Source: Flavobacteriaceae bacterium GSB9 (GTDB lineage Bacteria > Bacteroidota > Bacteroidia > Flavobacteriales > Flavobacteriaceae). From it: DNA of 64,000 nt. The DNA is taken from NCBI GenBank assembly GCA_022749295.1, contig CP062007.1:1674001-1738000 (forward strand), in the 5' to 3' direction. The notes under the pieces were generated by a model that was not told where the DNA came from, made no database searches, and saw nothing but the letters and a program-made list of their open reading frames with translations. Shown here piece after piece: positions 1 through 8,882 of this stretch; position 1 is the stretch's first letter, and the number at the start of each line of letters is the position of its first letter. Made by a program: the position numbers and the translations under genes.

Positions 1-1066
1 TAAGCTCTTGAAGTGTATTTTGCTTAGCGAAACTATCAGGATCTTCGCCTTCAGGAAAAGTGCATACCTTAACGTTCATGCCCTGTTCCAGAATTAAATC
101 GATACCACGGAGCGAGGCCCGCATACCAGCTGCGTCTCCATCAAAAAGCACCGTGATGTTTTTAGTCAATCGGTTTATCAACCTAATCTGCTCTGATGTT
201 AAAGCCGTTCCGGATGAAGACACTACATTTTTTATTCCTGTTTGGTGAAACTGGATAACATCGGTATAACCTTCAACCAAAAAACAATTATCTTCTTTAG
301 CTATGCTCTGTTTGGCATTGTAAATACCGTAAAGCACCTTACTTTTATGGTAAATATCGCTTTCGGGTGAATTGAGGTATTTAGCCGCTTTTTTATCTGT
401 AATCAATATACGCCCACCAAACCCCAAAACACGACCACTCATACTTTTTATAGGGAACATAACGCGCCCTTTAAACCGATCAAAACGTTTTTCATCTTTT
501 ACAATGGTAAGTCCTGTTTTTTCTAGATACTCAATATTGTAGCCCTTCTTTAAAGCCTCATCGGTAAAGGCCTGCCATTCATCCAGCGAATAGCCTAAAT
601 CGAATTTTTTAATCGTTTCTTCTGTAAAACCGCGTTCTTTAAAATAACTTAAACCTATACTTTTCCCTTGGTCGGTTTTGTGTAAAATTTTCTGAAAATA
701 GATGTTGGCAAACTCACTTACCAAATATAGGCTTTCGCGTTCATCGGCTTTTTCTTTTTGCTCTGAGGTTTGCTCTGTTTCTTCTAGCTCAATATTATAT
801 TTTTTTGCCAAATACCTAATAGCTTCGGGGTAGGTAAAATGCTCGTGTTCCATTAAAAAAGAAACCGCCGTACCGCCCTTGCCGGTCGAAAAATCTTTCC
901 AAATCTGTTTTACAGGTGATACCATGAAACTCGGCGTTCGCTCATCGCTAAACGGACTTAACCCTTTAAAGTTACTTCCCGATTTTTTGAGTTGAACAAA
1001 ATCACCGATAACCTCCTCTACACGAGCAGTATCAAAAACTTGGTCTATGGATGATTGTGATATCAA
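1..1066 (-). CDS. dnaG: DNA primase, N-terminal part (runs off left edge)
   Basis: Synthesises RNA primers at the replication fork. About 355 N-terminal residues are present. The primase core and Toprim segment are visible as LVEGYTD and FDGDAAG near the left edge. I place the start at a TTG at 1066 (MISQSSIDQ...): it matches the usual N-terminus of flavobacterial primases as I remember them, and no ATG lies between it and the upstream in-frame stop near 1124. The normally zinc-binding N-terminal module reads GLSPFSDERTPSF followed by KDFSTGKGG, so the Cys/His ligands of a CHC2 finger are absent although the fold is recognisable. Family identity is secure; the start codon is likely. Confidence 0.93.
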   Translation of the reverse strand, partial: MISQSSIDQVFDTARVEEVIGDFVQLKKSGSNFKGLSPFSDERTPSFMVSPVKQIWKDFSTGKGGTAVSFLMEHEHFTYPEAIRYLAKKYNIELEETEQTSEQKEKADERESLYLVSEFANIYFQKILHKTDQGKSIGLSYFKERGFTEETIKKFDLGYSLDEWQAFTDEALKKGYNIEYLEKTGLTIVKDEKRFDRFKGRVMFPIKSMSGRVLGFGGRILITDKKAAKYLNSPESDIYHKSKVLYGIYNAKQSIAKEDNCFLVEGYTDVIQFHQTGIKNVVSSSGTALTSEQIRLINRLTKNITVLFDGDAAGMRASLRGIDLILEQGMNVKVCTFPEGEDPDSFAKQNTLQEL

Positions 1067-1317
1067 ATTGTTTGTTTTTGGCGAAAAAACGTTTGAAGAT
1101 TTAAAATCAAACTTAGTTTTTGGTCAATTTTAAGAATGCATGTAAAAGTAATATAAACTATTCGTTTTATAAATTTAAAAAGCACTGAAAAAATTAAAGA
1201 TAAAATTTCATTGAAAGTTTTCAACATGACATTAATCATATTTTATTCAAACCACTTAAAGTACCTTACAGTTGTTTTATTAAAACCAACTTACAGTTAA
1301 CTCAAAAATAAACATTC

Positions 1318-1698
1318 ATGGAAACACAAACCAAAACTTCAAACTGGTTGAGAATTATATTGGGACTATTTCTAATTATATATGCATTAAACCAATTCAT
1401 TCATTTTATACCATTCACTTATGGTGATATGCCCGAGAACACAAGAGATTTTATTGACGCCGTTGCACACTACTTACCCTTTTTGTACCTCTTTGAAATT
1501 TTAATCGGGGTCTTGTTAATTATAAATAAGTGGACGCCTTTTATTATAATTGTATTGTTTCCGCTAACCATTTCATTTTTAGTTTTTAACCTATCCAATA
1601 ACGATTTAATTAAAATTTGGCCCGCTGTAGTCGTTGCTATTTTAAATGTATTGCTGTTATTACGTTTCAAAGAAAAATACCAACCCTTGTTCAATTAA
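1318..1698 (+). CDS. DoxX-like small membrane protein
   Basis: A 126-residue protein with about four hydrophobic segments (roughly residues 9-27, 53-70, 75-92 and 97-115) and a short basic C-terminus. Size, helix count and the opening WLRIILGLFLIIYALNQF resemble the DoxX-like family of small inner-membrane proteins, whose function is mostly unknown. It stands alone, divergent from dnaG. I see no close match to the -7 element TAnnTTTG in the 250 bases upstream. The assignment rests on overall pattern only. Confidence 0.65.
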   Translation: METQTKTSNWLRIILGLFLIIYALNQFIHFIPFTYGDMPENTRDFIDAVAHYLPFLYLFEILIGVLLIINKWTPFIIIVLFPLTISFLVFNLSNNDLIKIWPAVVVAILNVLLLLRFKEKYQPLFN

Positions 1699-2033
1699 TT
1701 AGGCTTACAGTAAGCTTCAAAATAACTTTTTAAAGCATCAAATGGTCGTTTTATTTTTTTAGGGCGGCCAATTTCTTTATTGCGGAATGAACTTTTATCA
1801 TTCTCAAAAAGGCTCCTCCCTTTCCTTTTTTCTTATTATTTCGACTAAAACAAAAAAGGAGTCAAACAAATTTGTACCGCTTGTGAAAATCCTTTAAATA
1901 AAACACTTGCAAAATCAATTAATGATATAATTTCTACTGAATTTTAATAATCACTAAATTTTATTCACATAAAACACCTAATCATAGAGTTTTTTTTATT
2001 AATTCCTTATATTTGATAAGATATCTCTAATCT
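1699..2033. other. Intergenic region with a possible gene remnant
   Basis: No intact gene. On the minus strand, from about 1841 down to a stop at 1695-1697, about 48 codons stay open without a start codon and end in GRPKKIKRPFDALKSYF...YCKPN, which looks more protein-like than random AT-rich sequence. An in-frame TAA precedes it. It may be the decayed C-terminus of a lost gene; I do not recognise the family. The right part holds the promoter of the next operon. Confidence 0.3.
2008..2015 (+). promoter_or_regulatory. Probable -7 element of the ATP-grasp/alpha-E/transglutaminase operon
   Basis: TATATTTG matches the Bacteroidota -7 consensus TAnnTTTG and lies 18 bases before the start codon at 2034, giving a very short leader. 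The -33 region is only a T-run (about 1990-1998), not TTTG, so the match is half-complete. Confidence 0.45.
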
Positions 2034-3476
2034 ATGAAAAACGATAACCTTTTCTCCTCTTACGACAAACTCCCTAAGACTTGGGACGAGATGTACAATG
2101 AACAATCAGAATTTAGAACTCAATACGAAGGTTTTGTAAAGTACCTAGAAAGCACTACAGCAAAAAGACTTACAAAAAAAGAAGAACTCTCCAAACAATT
2201 GTTCATCAACCAAGGGGTTACTTTCACTGTTTATAATGACAACGAAGGCATTGAAAAGATTTTCCCTTTTGATATTGTACCAAGAATCATTACGACTATA
2301 GAATGGAAAAAAATTGAACGGGGCATTAAACAACGCTTAAAAGCCTTAAACCTTTTTATTAAAGACATTTACCATGAACAGTTTATAATTAATGACGGGA
2401 TTATTCCGGCTAAATTGATTTATTCATGCCCTTATTTTTTAAGGGAAATGAAAGGTGTAAAGGTTCCGCATGATATTTACGTCCATATTTCTGGAGTTGA
2501 CTTGATACGCAATTACGATGGCGAATTTTATGTGCTTGAGGATAATTTAAGGACTCCTTCTGGAGTAAGTTACATGCTTGAAAATCGCGAAATTTCAAAG
2601 CGTTTGTTTCCTGGTGTTTTGCCAAAAAGTAAGGTGCGTTCGGTATCAGAGTACCCAAACGTGTTGTACAAAAAGCTTAAAGGACTTTCTGACAAGGCAA
2701 GCCCAAACGTTGTTCTCTTAACACCAGGTATTTACAATTCTGCCTATTATGAGCATACCACTTTAGCCAGACTAATGGGTATAGAATTGGTGGAAGGTAC
2801 CGACCTTGTTGTAAAAAACCACATTGTTTACATGAAAACCACCCATGGCTTAAAACAGGTTGATGTTATTTACAGACGTGTTGATGATGATTTCTTAGAC
2901 CCTTTAGAATTCAATGCAAAAAGTGTTTTGGGGGCAGCAGGCATTATGGCTGCTTACAGAAAGGGTAATGTTGTTATAGTTAATGCACCCGGAACCGGTG
3001 TTGCCGACGACAAGGCTATATATACTTATGTTCCAGATATGATAAGATACTATTTGCAGGAAGACCCAATTTTAAAAAATATAGAAACCTATCAATTAGC
3101 AAAACCCGACGATTTAGAGCACGTTATAAAAAACGTGAAAGATATGGTCATTAAAAAAACAGATGGCAGTGGTGGTTATGGTATGCTTATGGGACACGAA
3201 GCTACAGACCAAGAAATCAAAGACTACCTTGAAACGGTTAAAAAGAAGCCCGAAAACTTTATTGCTCAGCCCATTTTAAAACTATCAACAGCGCCATGTT
3301 TTATAAACGGTAAGCTATCACCAAGATGTATCGATTTAAGACCTTTTGCACTCTCCGGAAAAGATGGTATTGATATTTGTCCCGGTGGCTTAACACGAGT
3401 AGCTTTAAAAAAAGGTTCACTAGTAGTTAACAGTTCCCAAGGCGGCGGTAGTAAAGACACGTGGGTAATAGATTAA
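2034..3476 (+). CDS. Circularly permuted ATP-grasp protein (COG2308 type)
   Basis: A 480-residue protein of the circularly permuted ATP-grasp family, predicted to form amide or peptide bonds using ATP through an acyl-phosphate. Visible signatures are the glycine-rich nucleotide loop KKTDGSGGYGM near residue 372, RCIDLRPFAL near 433, and the diagnostic C-terminal end SSQGGGSKDTWV. First gene of a three-gene operon: the alpha-E gene starts 22 bases after its stop and the transglutaminase follows 11 bases later. This trio is conserved across many bacteria and has been proposed from comparative genomics to make or process a peptide modification. The substrate is unknown. Family call is secure; function is inference. 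Confidence 0.88.
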   Translation: MKNDNLFSSYDKLPKTWDEMYNEQSEFRTQYEGFVKYLESTTAKRLTKKEELSKQLFINQGVTFTVYNDNEGIEKIFPFDIVPRIITTIEWKKIERGIKQRLKALNLFIKDIYHEQFIINDGIIPAKLIYSCPYFLREMKGVKVPHDIYVHISGVDLIRNYDGEFYVLEDNLRTPSGVSYMLENREISKRLFPGVLPKSKVRSVSEYPNVLYKKLKGLSDKASPNVVLLTPGIYNSAYYEHTTLARLMGIELVEGTDLVVKNHIVYMKTTHGLKQVDVIYRRVDDDFLDPLEFNAKSVLGAAGIMAAYRKGNVVIVNAPGTGVADDKAIYTYVPDMIRYYLQEDPILKNIETYQLAKPDDLEHVIKNVKDMVIKKTDGSGGYGMLMGHEATDQEIKDYLETVKKKPENFIAQPILKLSTAPCFINGKLSPRCIDLRPFALSGKDGIDICPGGLTRVALKKGSLVVNSSQGGGSKDTWVID

Positions 3477-3498
3477 AATTTCACAAACAGATTATTAT

Positions 3499-4425
3499 AT
3501 GTTAAGTAGAGTTGCAAACAACCTAATTTGGTTAGAAAGATACATGGAAAGAGGCAATGGCATTTTAGGCTTACTTAAAGTTAATTTTTATGCCAATCAA
3601 GACTCACCGGAACTGTTTTCTTGGTCTCCAATAATAAAAAACTTTACGTCATATGATAACGATTTTTACACTGAAGATGCCATTGAATGCATTGACTTCA
3701 TGGTTTTCAACTCCAAAAACCCTAACTCAATTTTAAATCTAGTAACTAAAGCTAGGGAAAATGCAAGAAGTGCTCAAGAACATATTTCCAGAGAATTGTG
3801 GTTGTCCATCAACAGTTATTATTTGTTCCTTACTAACAAAGGTTTACCAAAAAAGCTGAAAGAGGAAGACCCTATTCAATTTCTTGAGGAATTGAGAAGA
3901 CATCATTTAGTATACAATGGCACTTGCGACATTACTCAAGAACGAGGAACCCCCTACTATTTTATGAATGTTGGAAAGTATCTTGAAAGAGTCCTTCAAA
4001 TATCTGATTTTACAGTACTAAAACTGAAAGATATTGGCAATACTTCTGATAGTTTAGAAAAAATATTTTATTGGAAAAACCTATTACTGTCCATTGGGGG
4101 CTACCAACTTTATTTAAAAACCTATAAATCGGTGTTTAAAGAGGAACATATTATACAAATGGTTTTTCAGGATAAACAGTTCCCTAAGTCGGTTCATTAT
4201 TGTATTGACAAATTAAACCGGCATATCAACAAACTGATTGAAACAGGGCAATTAGAAAAAAACAACTTAGAATTTTTGTTAGGCAAATTAGAAAGCGAAA
4301 TAAAATATACTACCATCGAAAATATTAATAATATGGGATTAAACCATTTTATCAATGGCATAAAAGAAGACATAAAAAACATATCTTCAAACATAAACGC
4401 AGTTTACTTTTCGCAAAACAATTGA
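3499..4425 (+). CDS. Alpha-E domain protein (COG2307 type)
   Basis: A 308-residue, largely helical protein that begins MLSRVANNLIWLERYMERG, the typical opening of the alpha-E family. These proteins almost always sit beside a circularly permuted ATP-grasp and a transglutaminase, as here. Their biochemical role is not established; a partner or scaffold for the ATP-grasp enzyme is the usual guess. There is no signal peptide or membrane segment, so it is probably cytoplasmic. The start follows the ATP-grasp stop by 22 bases. Confidence 0.85.
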   Translation: MLSRVANNLIWLERYMERGNGILGLLKVNFYANQDSPELFSWSPIIKNFTSYDNDFYTEDAIECIDFMVFNSKNPNSILNLVTKARENARSAQEHISRELWLSINSYYLFLTNKGLPKKLKEEDPIQFLEELRRHHLVYNGTCDITQERGTPYYFMNVGKYLERVLQISDFTVLKLKDIGNTSDSLEKIFYWKNLLLSIGGYQLYLKTYKSVFKEEHIIQMVFQDKQFPKSVHYCIDKLNRHINKLIETGQLEKNNLEFLLGKLESEIKYTTIENINNMGLNHFINGIKEDIKNISSNINAVYFSQNN

Positions 4426-4436
4426 TTTAAACACTT

Positions 4437-5381
4437 ATGGCTACTTTCTTTATAAAGCATATTACCAAATATAGTTACTCCGATAAAGTAATTGATGGAG
4501 CAAACTTCATCAGGCTTCACCCAATTAATGATGCCTACCAAAAAGTGAACTCGCACTTTATTACAATCACCAACAACCCCTACATCGATACGTTTTTTGA
4601 TTTTTACAACAACCATGTGGGTACGTTTATGGTAACTGAACCCCATTACGAGCTGAGCATTACATCTGAAATTGAAGTAGAAACCACGAGCAGGTTGCTT
4701 CCTAACGACCTTACAGAGGCTGAAATTCAATGGAATTACCTAAAAACCAACAAGCACCATGTTGATTTCCTTGATTTTTTAATGCACAGGCCATTTACGG
4801 GCAGCCAAGAGATTCTAGATTTGTTTAAAACAATAAAAATACATTCCAAAACCCCTTATAAAGCGGTATTAGAACTTTGCGAATACATTTATGAAAATTT
4901 TGAATACAAAAAAGGAATAACCAATGTTAATACGAGTTTGGATGATATTTGGAATTTAAAGGCTGGTGTTTGTCAAGATTTTACAGCTGTTTTATTACAA
5001 ATGTTCAGAATGTTGGGAATACCTGCCCGCTACGTAAGCGGTTATATTTGCTCTAGCAATAATGATACAATTGGCGAAGATGCAACACATGCCTGGATTG
5101 AAGCCTACATTCCTTTTTATGGGTGGCTCGGAATAGACCCTACAAACAATGCCATAGCGGACGAAAACCATGTTAGATTGGCCATTGGAAGAAAATATAG
5201 TGACTGCTCACCTGTAAAAGGTGTTTTTAAAGGCAATGTTGAATCAAAAATGGAAGTATCGGTTGAAGTAAAAACCGATAAACATCAAAAAACCGTCCCC
5301 ATCAGTTCTACGACTGACTACAATAATAGTTTTCAAAGAAATTTAGAATTAAGCAAACAACAAAACCAGCAACAGCAATAA
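4437..5381 (+). CDS. Transglutaminase-like cysteine protease
   Basis: A 314-residue protein with an N-terminal beta domain (about residues 1-85, typical of bacterial COG1305 proteins) and a transglutaminase core. The catalytic triad is intact: Cys179 in GVCQDF, His218 in ATHAWIEAY and Asp234 in GIDPTNN. No signal peptide. Members are expected to hydrolyse or transfer at peptide or isopeptide bonds; in this operon it could remove or trim what the ATP-grasp enzyme builds. The C-terminus is unusually glutamine-rich (QQNQQQQ). It converges with the polyprenyl synthetase gene, leaving only 6 bases between stops. Confidence 0.87.
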   Translation: MATFFIKHITKYSYSDKVIDGANFIRLHPINDAYQKVNSHFITITNNPYIDTFFDFYNNHVGTFMVTEPHYELSITSEIEVETTSRLLPNDLTEAEIQWNYLKTNKHHVDFLDFLMHRPFTGSQEILDLFKTIKIHSKTPYKAVLELCEYIYENFEYKKGITNVNTSLDDIWNLKAGVCQDFTAVLLQMFRMLGIPARYVSGYICSSNNDTIGEDATHAWIEAYIPFYGWLGIDPTNNAIADENHVRLAIGRKYSDCSPVKGVFKGNVESKMEVSVEVKTDKHQKTVPISSTTDYNNSFQRNLELSKQQNQQQQ

Positions 5382-5387
5382 AACGCA

Positions 5388-6365
5388 CTATTTTTTTCGA
5401 TCTATCACGTAATTTACCATTAGTTTTAGCGAATTTTTATACTCTGATTCCGGATAAACCTCCAACATCTGTAAAGCTTCTGCCTGAAATTGTTTCATTT
5501 TATCTATCGCATAATCCAAACCGCCGTGTTGTTTCACAAAGGCAATCACTTCTTTAACACGTTTAGTGTCTTTATTATGGTTTTTAATGGAATTGATAAG
5601 CCAATCTTTTTCCTTTTTTGGTACTTGGTTCAACACATAAATTAACGGCAATGTCATCTTTTGCTCCTTAATATCAATTCCTGTTGGCTTACCGATTTGC
5701 GTTTCTCCATAATCAAATAAATCATCTTTAATTTGAAAAGCCATACCTATAAGTTCTCCAAACTTCCGCATAGTTTCCACATGAGGCGAATCGGGTTTTA
5801 CCGATGCGGCTCCCAAACCGCAACAGGCCGCAATTAAAGTAGCTGTTTTTTGACGGATAATTTCATAATAAACCGTTTCGGTTATATCAAGTTTTCTAGC
5901 CTTTTCAATTTGAAGCAACTCGCCCTCACTCATTTCTCGAACGGCAATTGAAATAATCTTCAATAAATCGAAATCATTATTATCTATTGATAACAACAAT
6001 CCTTTTGACAGCAAAAAATCACCAATTAAAACTGCAATTTTATTTTTCCAAAGGGCATTAACGGAGAAAAAGCCTCTTCGTCTATTACTATCATCTACCA
6101 CATCATCATGAACCAAAGTGGCCGTATGGATCAATTCTATAACCGAAGCCCCACGGTAAGTGCGTTCGCTAACCTCTCCATTAGACACCATTTTAGACAC
6201 CAAAAACACAAACATGGGCCGCATCTGCTTGCCCTTTCTGTTAACAATATAATGCGTTATACGATTGAGCAGAGCCACTTTACTGGACATTGAAAGCTGG
6301 AACTTTTGCTCAAAGAGATCCATCTCGAAGGCTATGGGCTGTTTTATTTGCTCTACTATTTTCAA
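5388..6365 (-). CDS. Polyprenyl synthetase (octaprenyl/heptaprenyl-type trans-prenyltransferase)
   Basis: A 325-residue enzyme that extends isoprenoid diphosphates with isopentenyl diphosphate, probably making the side chain of menaquinone. Both aspartate-rich motifs are present: DDVVDD (after LVH) and DDLFD (after QIK), each binding the magnesium-diphosphate. RKGKQMRPMF near residue 45 is the usual substrate-binding region. Chain length cannot be read from the sequence, so I give no symbol. It faces the transglutaminase gene tail to tail. Confidence 0.9.
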   Translation of the reverse strand: MKIVEQIKQPIAFEMDLFEQKFQLSMSSKVALLNRITHYIVNRKGKQMRPMFVFLVSKMVSNGEVSERTYRGASVIELIHTATLVHDDVVDDSNRRRGFFSVNALWKNKIAVLIGDFLLSKGLLLSIDNNDFDLLKIISIAVREMSEGELLQIEKARKLDITETVYYEIIRQKTATLIAACCGLGAASVKPDSPHVETMRKFGELIGMAFQIKDDLFDYGETQIGKPTGIDIKEQKMTLPLIYVLNQVPKKEKDWLINSIKNHNKDTKRVKEVIAFVKQHGGLDYAIDKMKQFQAEALQMLEVYPESEYKNSLKLMVNYVIDRKK

Positions 6366-6781
6366 ATAATAAAATTGAATTTTGACAAATCTACTAATAA
6401 AGTTATATCTATGCTATAATCATGAAAAACAAAACCCAAAATTTAATAAAACAGTATAGTAAAACACGCTTCAATAAACATAATTTGACTAAAAGCAACT
6501 TAATTATTACTAAACTTTGTAAGTAACAAAGATGCAGGAGTGAAGTTACAATCTAAATATGCGCTTATTGCCGTCTTAAACTTGTGCAAAACAAAACTAT
6601 CTAATTTTCTTATAGCCTAAATTATAACGATAGATTTTCAAAAAACCCACAACAAATCCCTAGTAAGCTACTTTTCATCGAAAAAGATGCCCTTTCTCTA
6701 TTCGTATAAATATTTAAAGTTAATTTTGTATAGCAACCATGTTGCCCTAGTCTAATCGAAATTTAACAAATAACACAGCTT
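6366..6781. other. 416-base intergenic region between divergent genes
   Basis: AT-rich, with no open frame that looks coding on either strand. It must contain the promoters of the leftward polyprenyl synthetase and the rightward secreted protein; only the rightward -7 element at 6722 is recognisable. I see no repeat, RNA gene or terminator in it. Confidence 0.4.
6722..6729 (+). promoter_or_regulatory. Possible -7 promoter element of the secreted T9SS protein
   Basis: TAATTTTG matches TAnnTTTG exactly and lies 52 bases before the start codon. No TTTG is found at the expected -33 distance, only a weak TTTC around 6693, so this is tentative. Confidence 0.35.
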
Positions 6782-7651
6782 ATGAAAAGAATTATTCTAC
6801 TTTTTTTTGTGGTATCCACAACACTTTTAAATGGTCAAATTTTATCTGAAAGCTTTGATGATGTTTCAAGCTTATCAGATTGGAAATTTATAAATGTAAG
6901 CGAACCCATTGGAACATATCAATGGCAACAGGGAACTGGAGAATTAGGTCCGCATTCTGGCTCTGAAACGTCCTACATAGCAACCAATGCACAATCAGTA
7001 TCTGGGACAGGAACTAATTCTGATTGGTTGATATTACCAGCACTATCATTAAAAGACGGTGACAAAGTAAGTTTCTATACTATAGCTGCTACTCCCCAGA
7101 CTTTCCCTGATCGACTGGAAGTAAGGCTAAGCACAAATGTTGAGAGTTCGGCCGACCCAACTGATAGTAATTCTGTTGGCGATTACACCAACCTTTTGTT
7201 AGAAATAAACCCAGACCTAACGGCTGGAATCTATCCGACAGAATATACACAATATGAGGCAACAATAACGGGGATAGGAACAACACCTGTTAATGCAAGA
7301 ATAGCTTTTAGATATTATGTTACCGATGGTGGCCCGACTGGACCTAACTCAAATGGTATTGCCATAGACACATTAGAGATTACAAGTGGCACATTAAGCA
7401 CTCAAGAAACAAGTGCATTATCACAGTTTAAGTATTATTACAATGAAGTCAATCAAGTATTAAATCTAATTTCGGCCGATGTAAAGCTTGAAAATGTAAA
7501 CATTTATAATGCCATGGGGCAAATTGTTTTGAACAAAAAGCTTAATTCATCTTCAAAAGAGTTGAATGTATCAAGTTTAATGAATGGTCTCTACATTGTA
7601 AAAGCTAGCTTAAGCAATGAACAAACCAAAACTTTCAAATTTATTAAATAA
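6782..7651 (+). CDS. Secreted protein with type IX secretion sorting domain
   Basis: 289 residues. A signal peptide (MKRIILLFFVVSTTLLNGQ) is followed by a beta-rich region opening ESFDDVSSLSDWKFIN, typical of choice-of-anchor J / MAM-like jelly-roll domains (about residues 22-200). The last 75 residues (YYNEVNQVLNL...VNIYNAMGQIV...LYIVKASLSNEQTKTFKFIK) form a type A T9SS C-terminal signal. It should cross the outer membrane and be released or anchored at the surface. No enzyme motif is visible, so the role is unknown; surface binding is plausible. Monocistronic, ending in a shared terminator. Confidence 0.85.
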   Translation: MKRIILLFFVVSTTLLNGQILSESFDDVSSLSDWKFINVSEPIGTYQWQQGTGELGPHSGSETSYIATNAQSVSGTGTNSDWLILPALSLKDGDKVSFYTIAATPQTFPDRLEVRLSTNVESSADPTDSNSVGDYTNLLLEINPDLTAGIYPTEYTQYEATITGIGTTPVNARIAFRYYVTDGGPTGPNSNGIAIDTLEITSGTLSTQETSALSQFKYYYNEVNQVLNLISADVKLENVNIYNAMGQIVLNKKLNSSSKELNVSSLMNGLYIVKASLSNEQTKTFKFIK

Positions 7652-7675
7652 CAATTTTATTAAATATAAGGTCAC

Positions 7676-7705
7676 AAAAAAAGCTGCAGTAAAGCAGCTT
7701 TTTTT
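7676..7705. terminator. Bidirectional terminator between secreted protein and rlmN
   Basis: Stem AAGCTGC (7681-7687) and GCAGCTT (7694-7700) with a 6-base loop, flanked by A-run and T-run on opposite sides so that it can end transcription from both convergent genes. The minus-strand gene's stop lies at its edge. Confidence 0.85.
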
Positions 7706-8747
7706 ATGTTTCTTTGTTAGCCAATTGTCCACATGCCGCATCAATATCTTTACCTCGGCTTCGGCGTACGGTTACGGTAATATTATTGGACTCGAGCACT
7801 TGAACGTACATATCTAAAGCTGAGGAATGTGCCTGTTGAAATTCACCGCCATCAATAGGATTATATTCAATAAGATTAACTTTACTTGGCGCGAATTTAC
7901 AGAACTCCACCAATGCATCAACATCCTTTCTTTTATCGTTTATGCCTTGCCAAACGACATATTCGTAAGTGATTCTATTCTTTGTTTTATCATACCAATA
8001 TTGCAGTGCTTCGCGTAAATCTTTCAACGGAAAAGTAGCATTAAAAGGCATAATAGATGTTCGCACCTTGTCGATAGCTGAATGTAACGACACCGCCAAT
8101 TTGAATTTCACCTCATCATTTGCCATTTTTTTTATCATTTTTGGCACCCCCGAAGTTGAAACCACAATACGTTTTGGCGACATGCCCAAACCCTCTGGTG
8201 AAGTAATTTTATCAATAGCCTTTAAAACATTGTTGTAATTCATTAAGGGTTCGCCCATGCCCATAAAAACAATATTACTTAATGGCCTATCATGATACAA
8301 TCTGCTTTCGTTATCTATAGCAACAACCTGATCATAAATTTCATCGGGGTTTAAATTACGCATACGTTTTAAACGTGCTGTTGCACAAAACCTACAATCT
8401 AAACTACAGCCAACCTGGCTTGAAACACAAGCTGTAGTTCGGGTTGGTGTTGGAATCAGTACCGATTCAACCACTAAATCATCATGCAAACGCACAGCAT
8501 TTTTTATAGTACCGTCGCTACTTCGCTGCATCGTATCGACCTGAATGTGGTTAATCACAAAATGATCTTCAAGCATTTGGCGTGTTTCTTTGGATATATT
8601 GGTCATATCCTGAAACGAATGTACCGATTTTTGCCACAACCATTCATAAACTTGGTTTCCGCGGAAAGCTTTATCGCCTTCTTGCACAAAGAAATCGCGA
8701 AGCTGCTCTTTAGTCAATGCCCGTATGTCCTTTTTATTGGTCTTCAT
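7704..8747 (-). CDS. rlmN: Dual-specificity RNA methyltransferase RlmN
   Basis: Radical SAM enzyme that methylates C2 of adenine 2503 in 23S rRNA (and A37 in some tRNAs). The cluster motif is CSLDCRFCA (CxxxCxxC); GMGEPLMN, VVSTSG and the C-terminal CGQLA, containing the resolving cysteine, are also visible. I start at ATG 8747 (MKTNKKDIRALTKEQL): the four codons before it open with TTG and add nothing typical of the family. It lies downstream of queA on the same strand, separated by a terminator-like hairpin. About 347 residues, normal length. Confidence 0.95.
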   Translation of the reverse strand: MKTNKKDIRALTKEQLRDFFVQEGDKAFRGNQVYEWLWQKSVHSFQDMTNISKETRQMLEDHFVINHIQVDTMQRSSDGTIKNAVRLHDDLVVESVLIPTPTRTTACVSSQVGCSLDCRFCATARLKRMRNLNPDEIYDQVVAIDNESRLYHDRPLSNIVFMGMGEPLMNYNNVLKAIDKITSPEGLGMSPKRIVVSTSGVPKMIKKMANDEVKFKLAVSLHSAIDKVRTSIMPFNATFPLKDLREALQYWYDKTKNRITYEYVVWQGINDKRKDVDALVEFCKFAPSKVNLIEYNPIDGGEFQQAHSSALDMYVQVLESNNITVTVRRSRGKDIDAACGQLANKET

Positions 8748-8821
8748 GGTTTCGTACAAAAATATAAAAACGTATCCTTAATTGCCTATCGGAAACGCTT
8801 ATTCAAAAATATAATTACAAC

Positions 8822-8856
8822 AAAGGCTGCCTCAAGTTTAAAGGCAGCCTTTTCGT
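8822..8856 (-). terminator. Terminator-like hairpin after queA
   Basis: An AAGGCTGCC / GGCAGCCTT stem with a loop of about 10 bases lies between the queA stop and the rlmN start. The T-rich tail is stronger on the plus strand (TTTTCGTTTTT) than on the coding strand, so termination after queA may be partial. Confidence 0.6.
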
Positions 8857-8882
8857 TTTTATAAATTACAATTAATATTCCA

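Noticed and set aside
4404-4730. 108-codon minus-strand frame over the transglutaminase start
   Set aside because: Antisense to a gene with an intact catalytic triad; no family pattern of its own.
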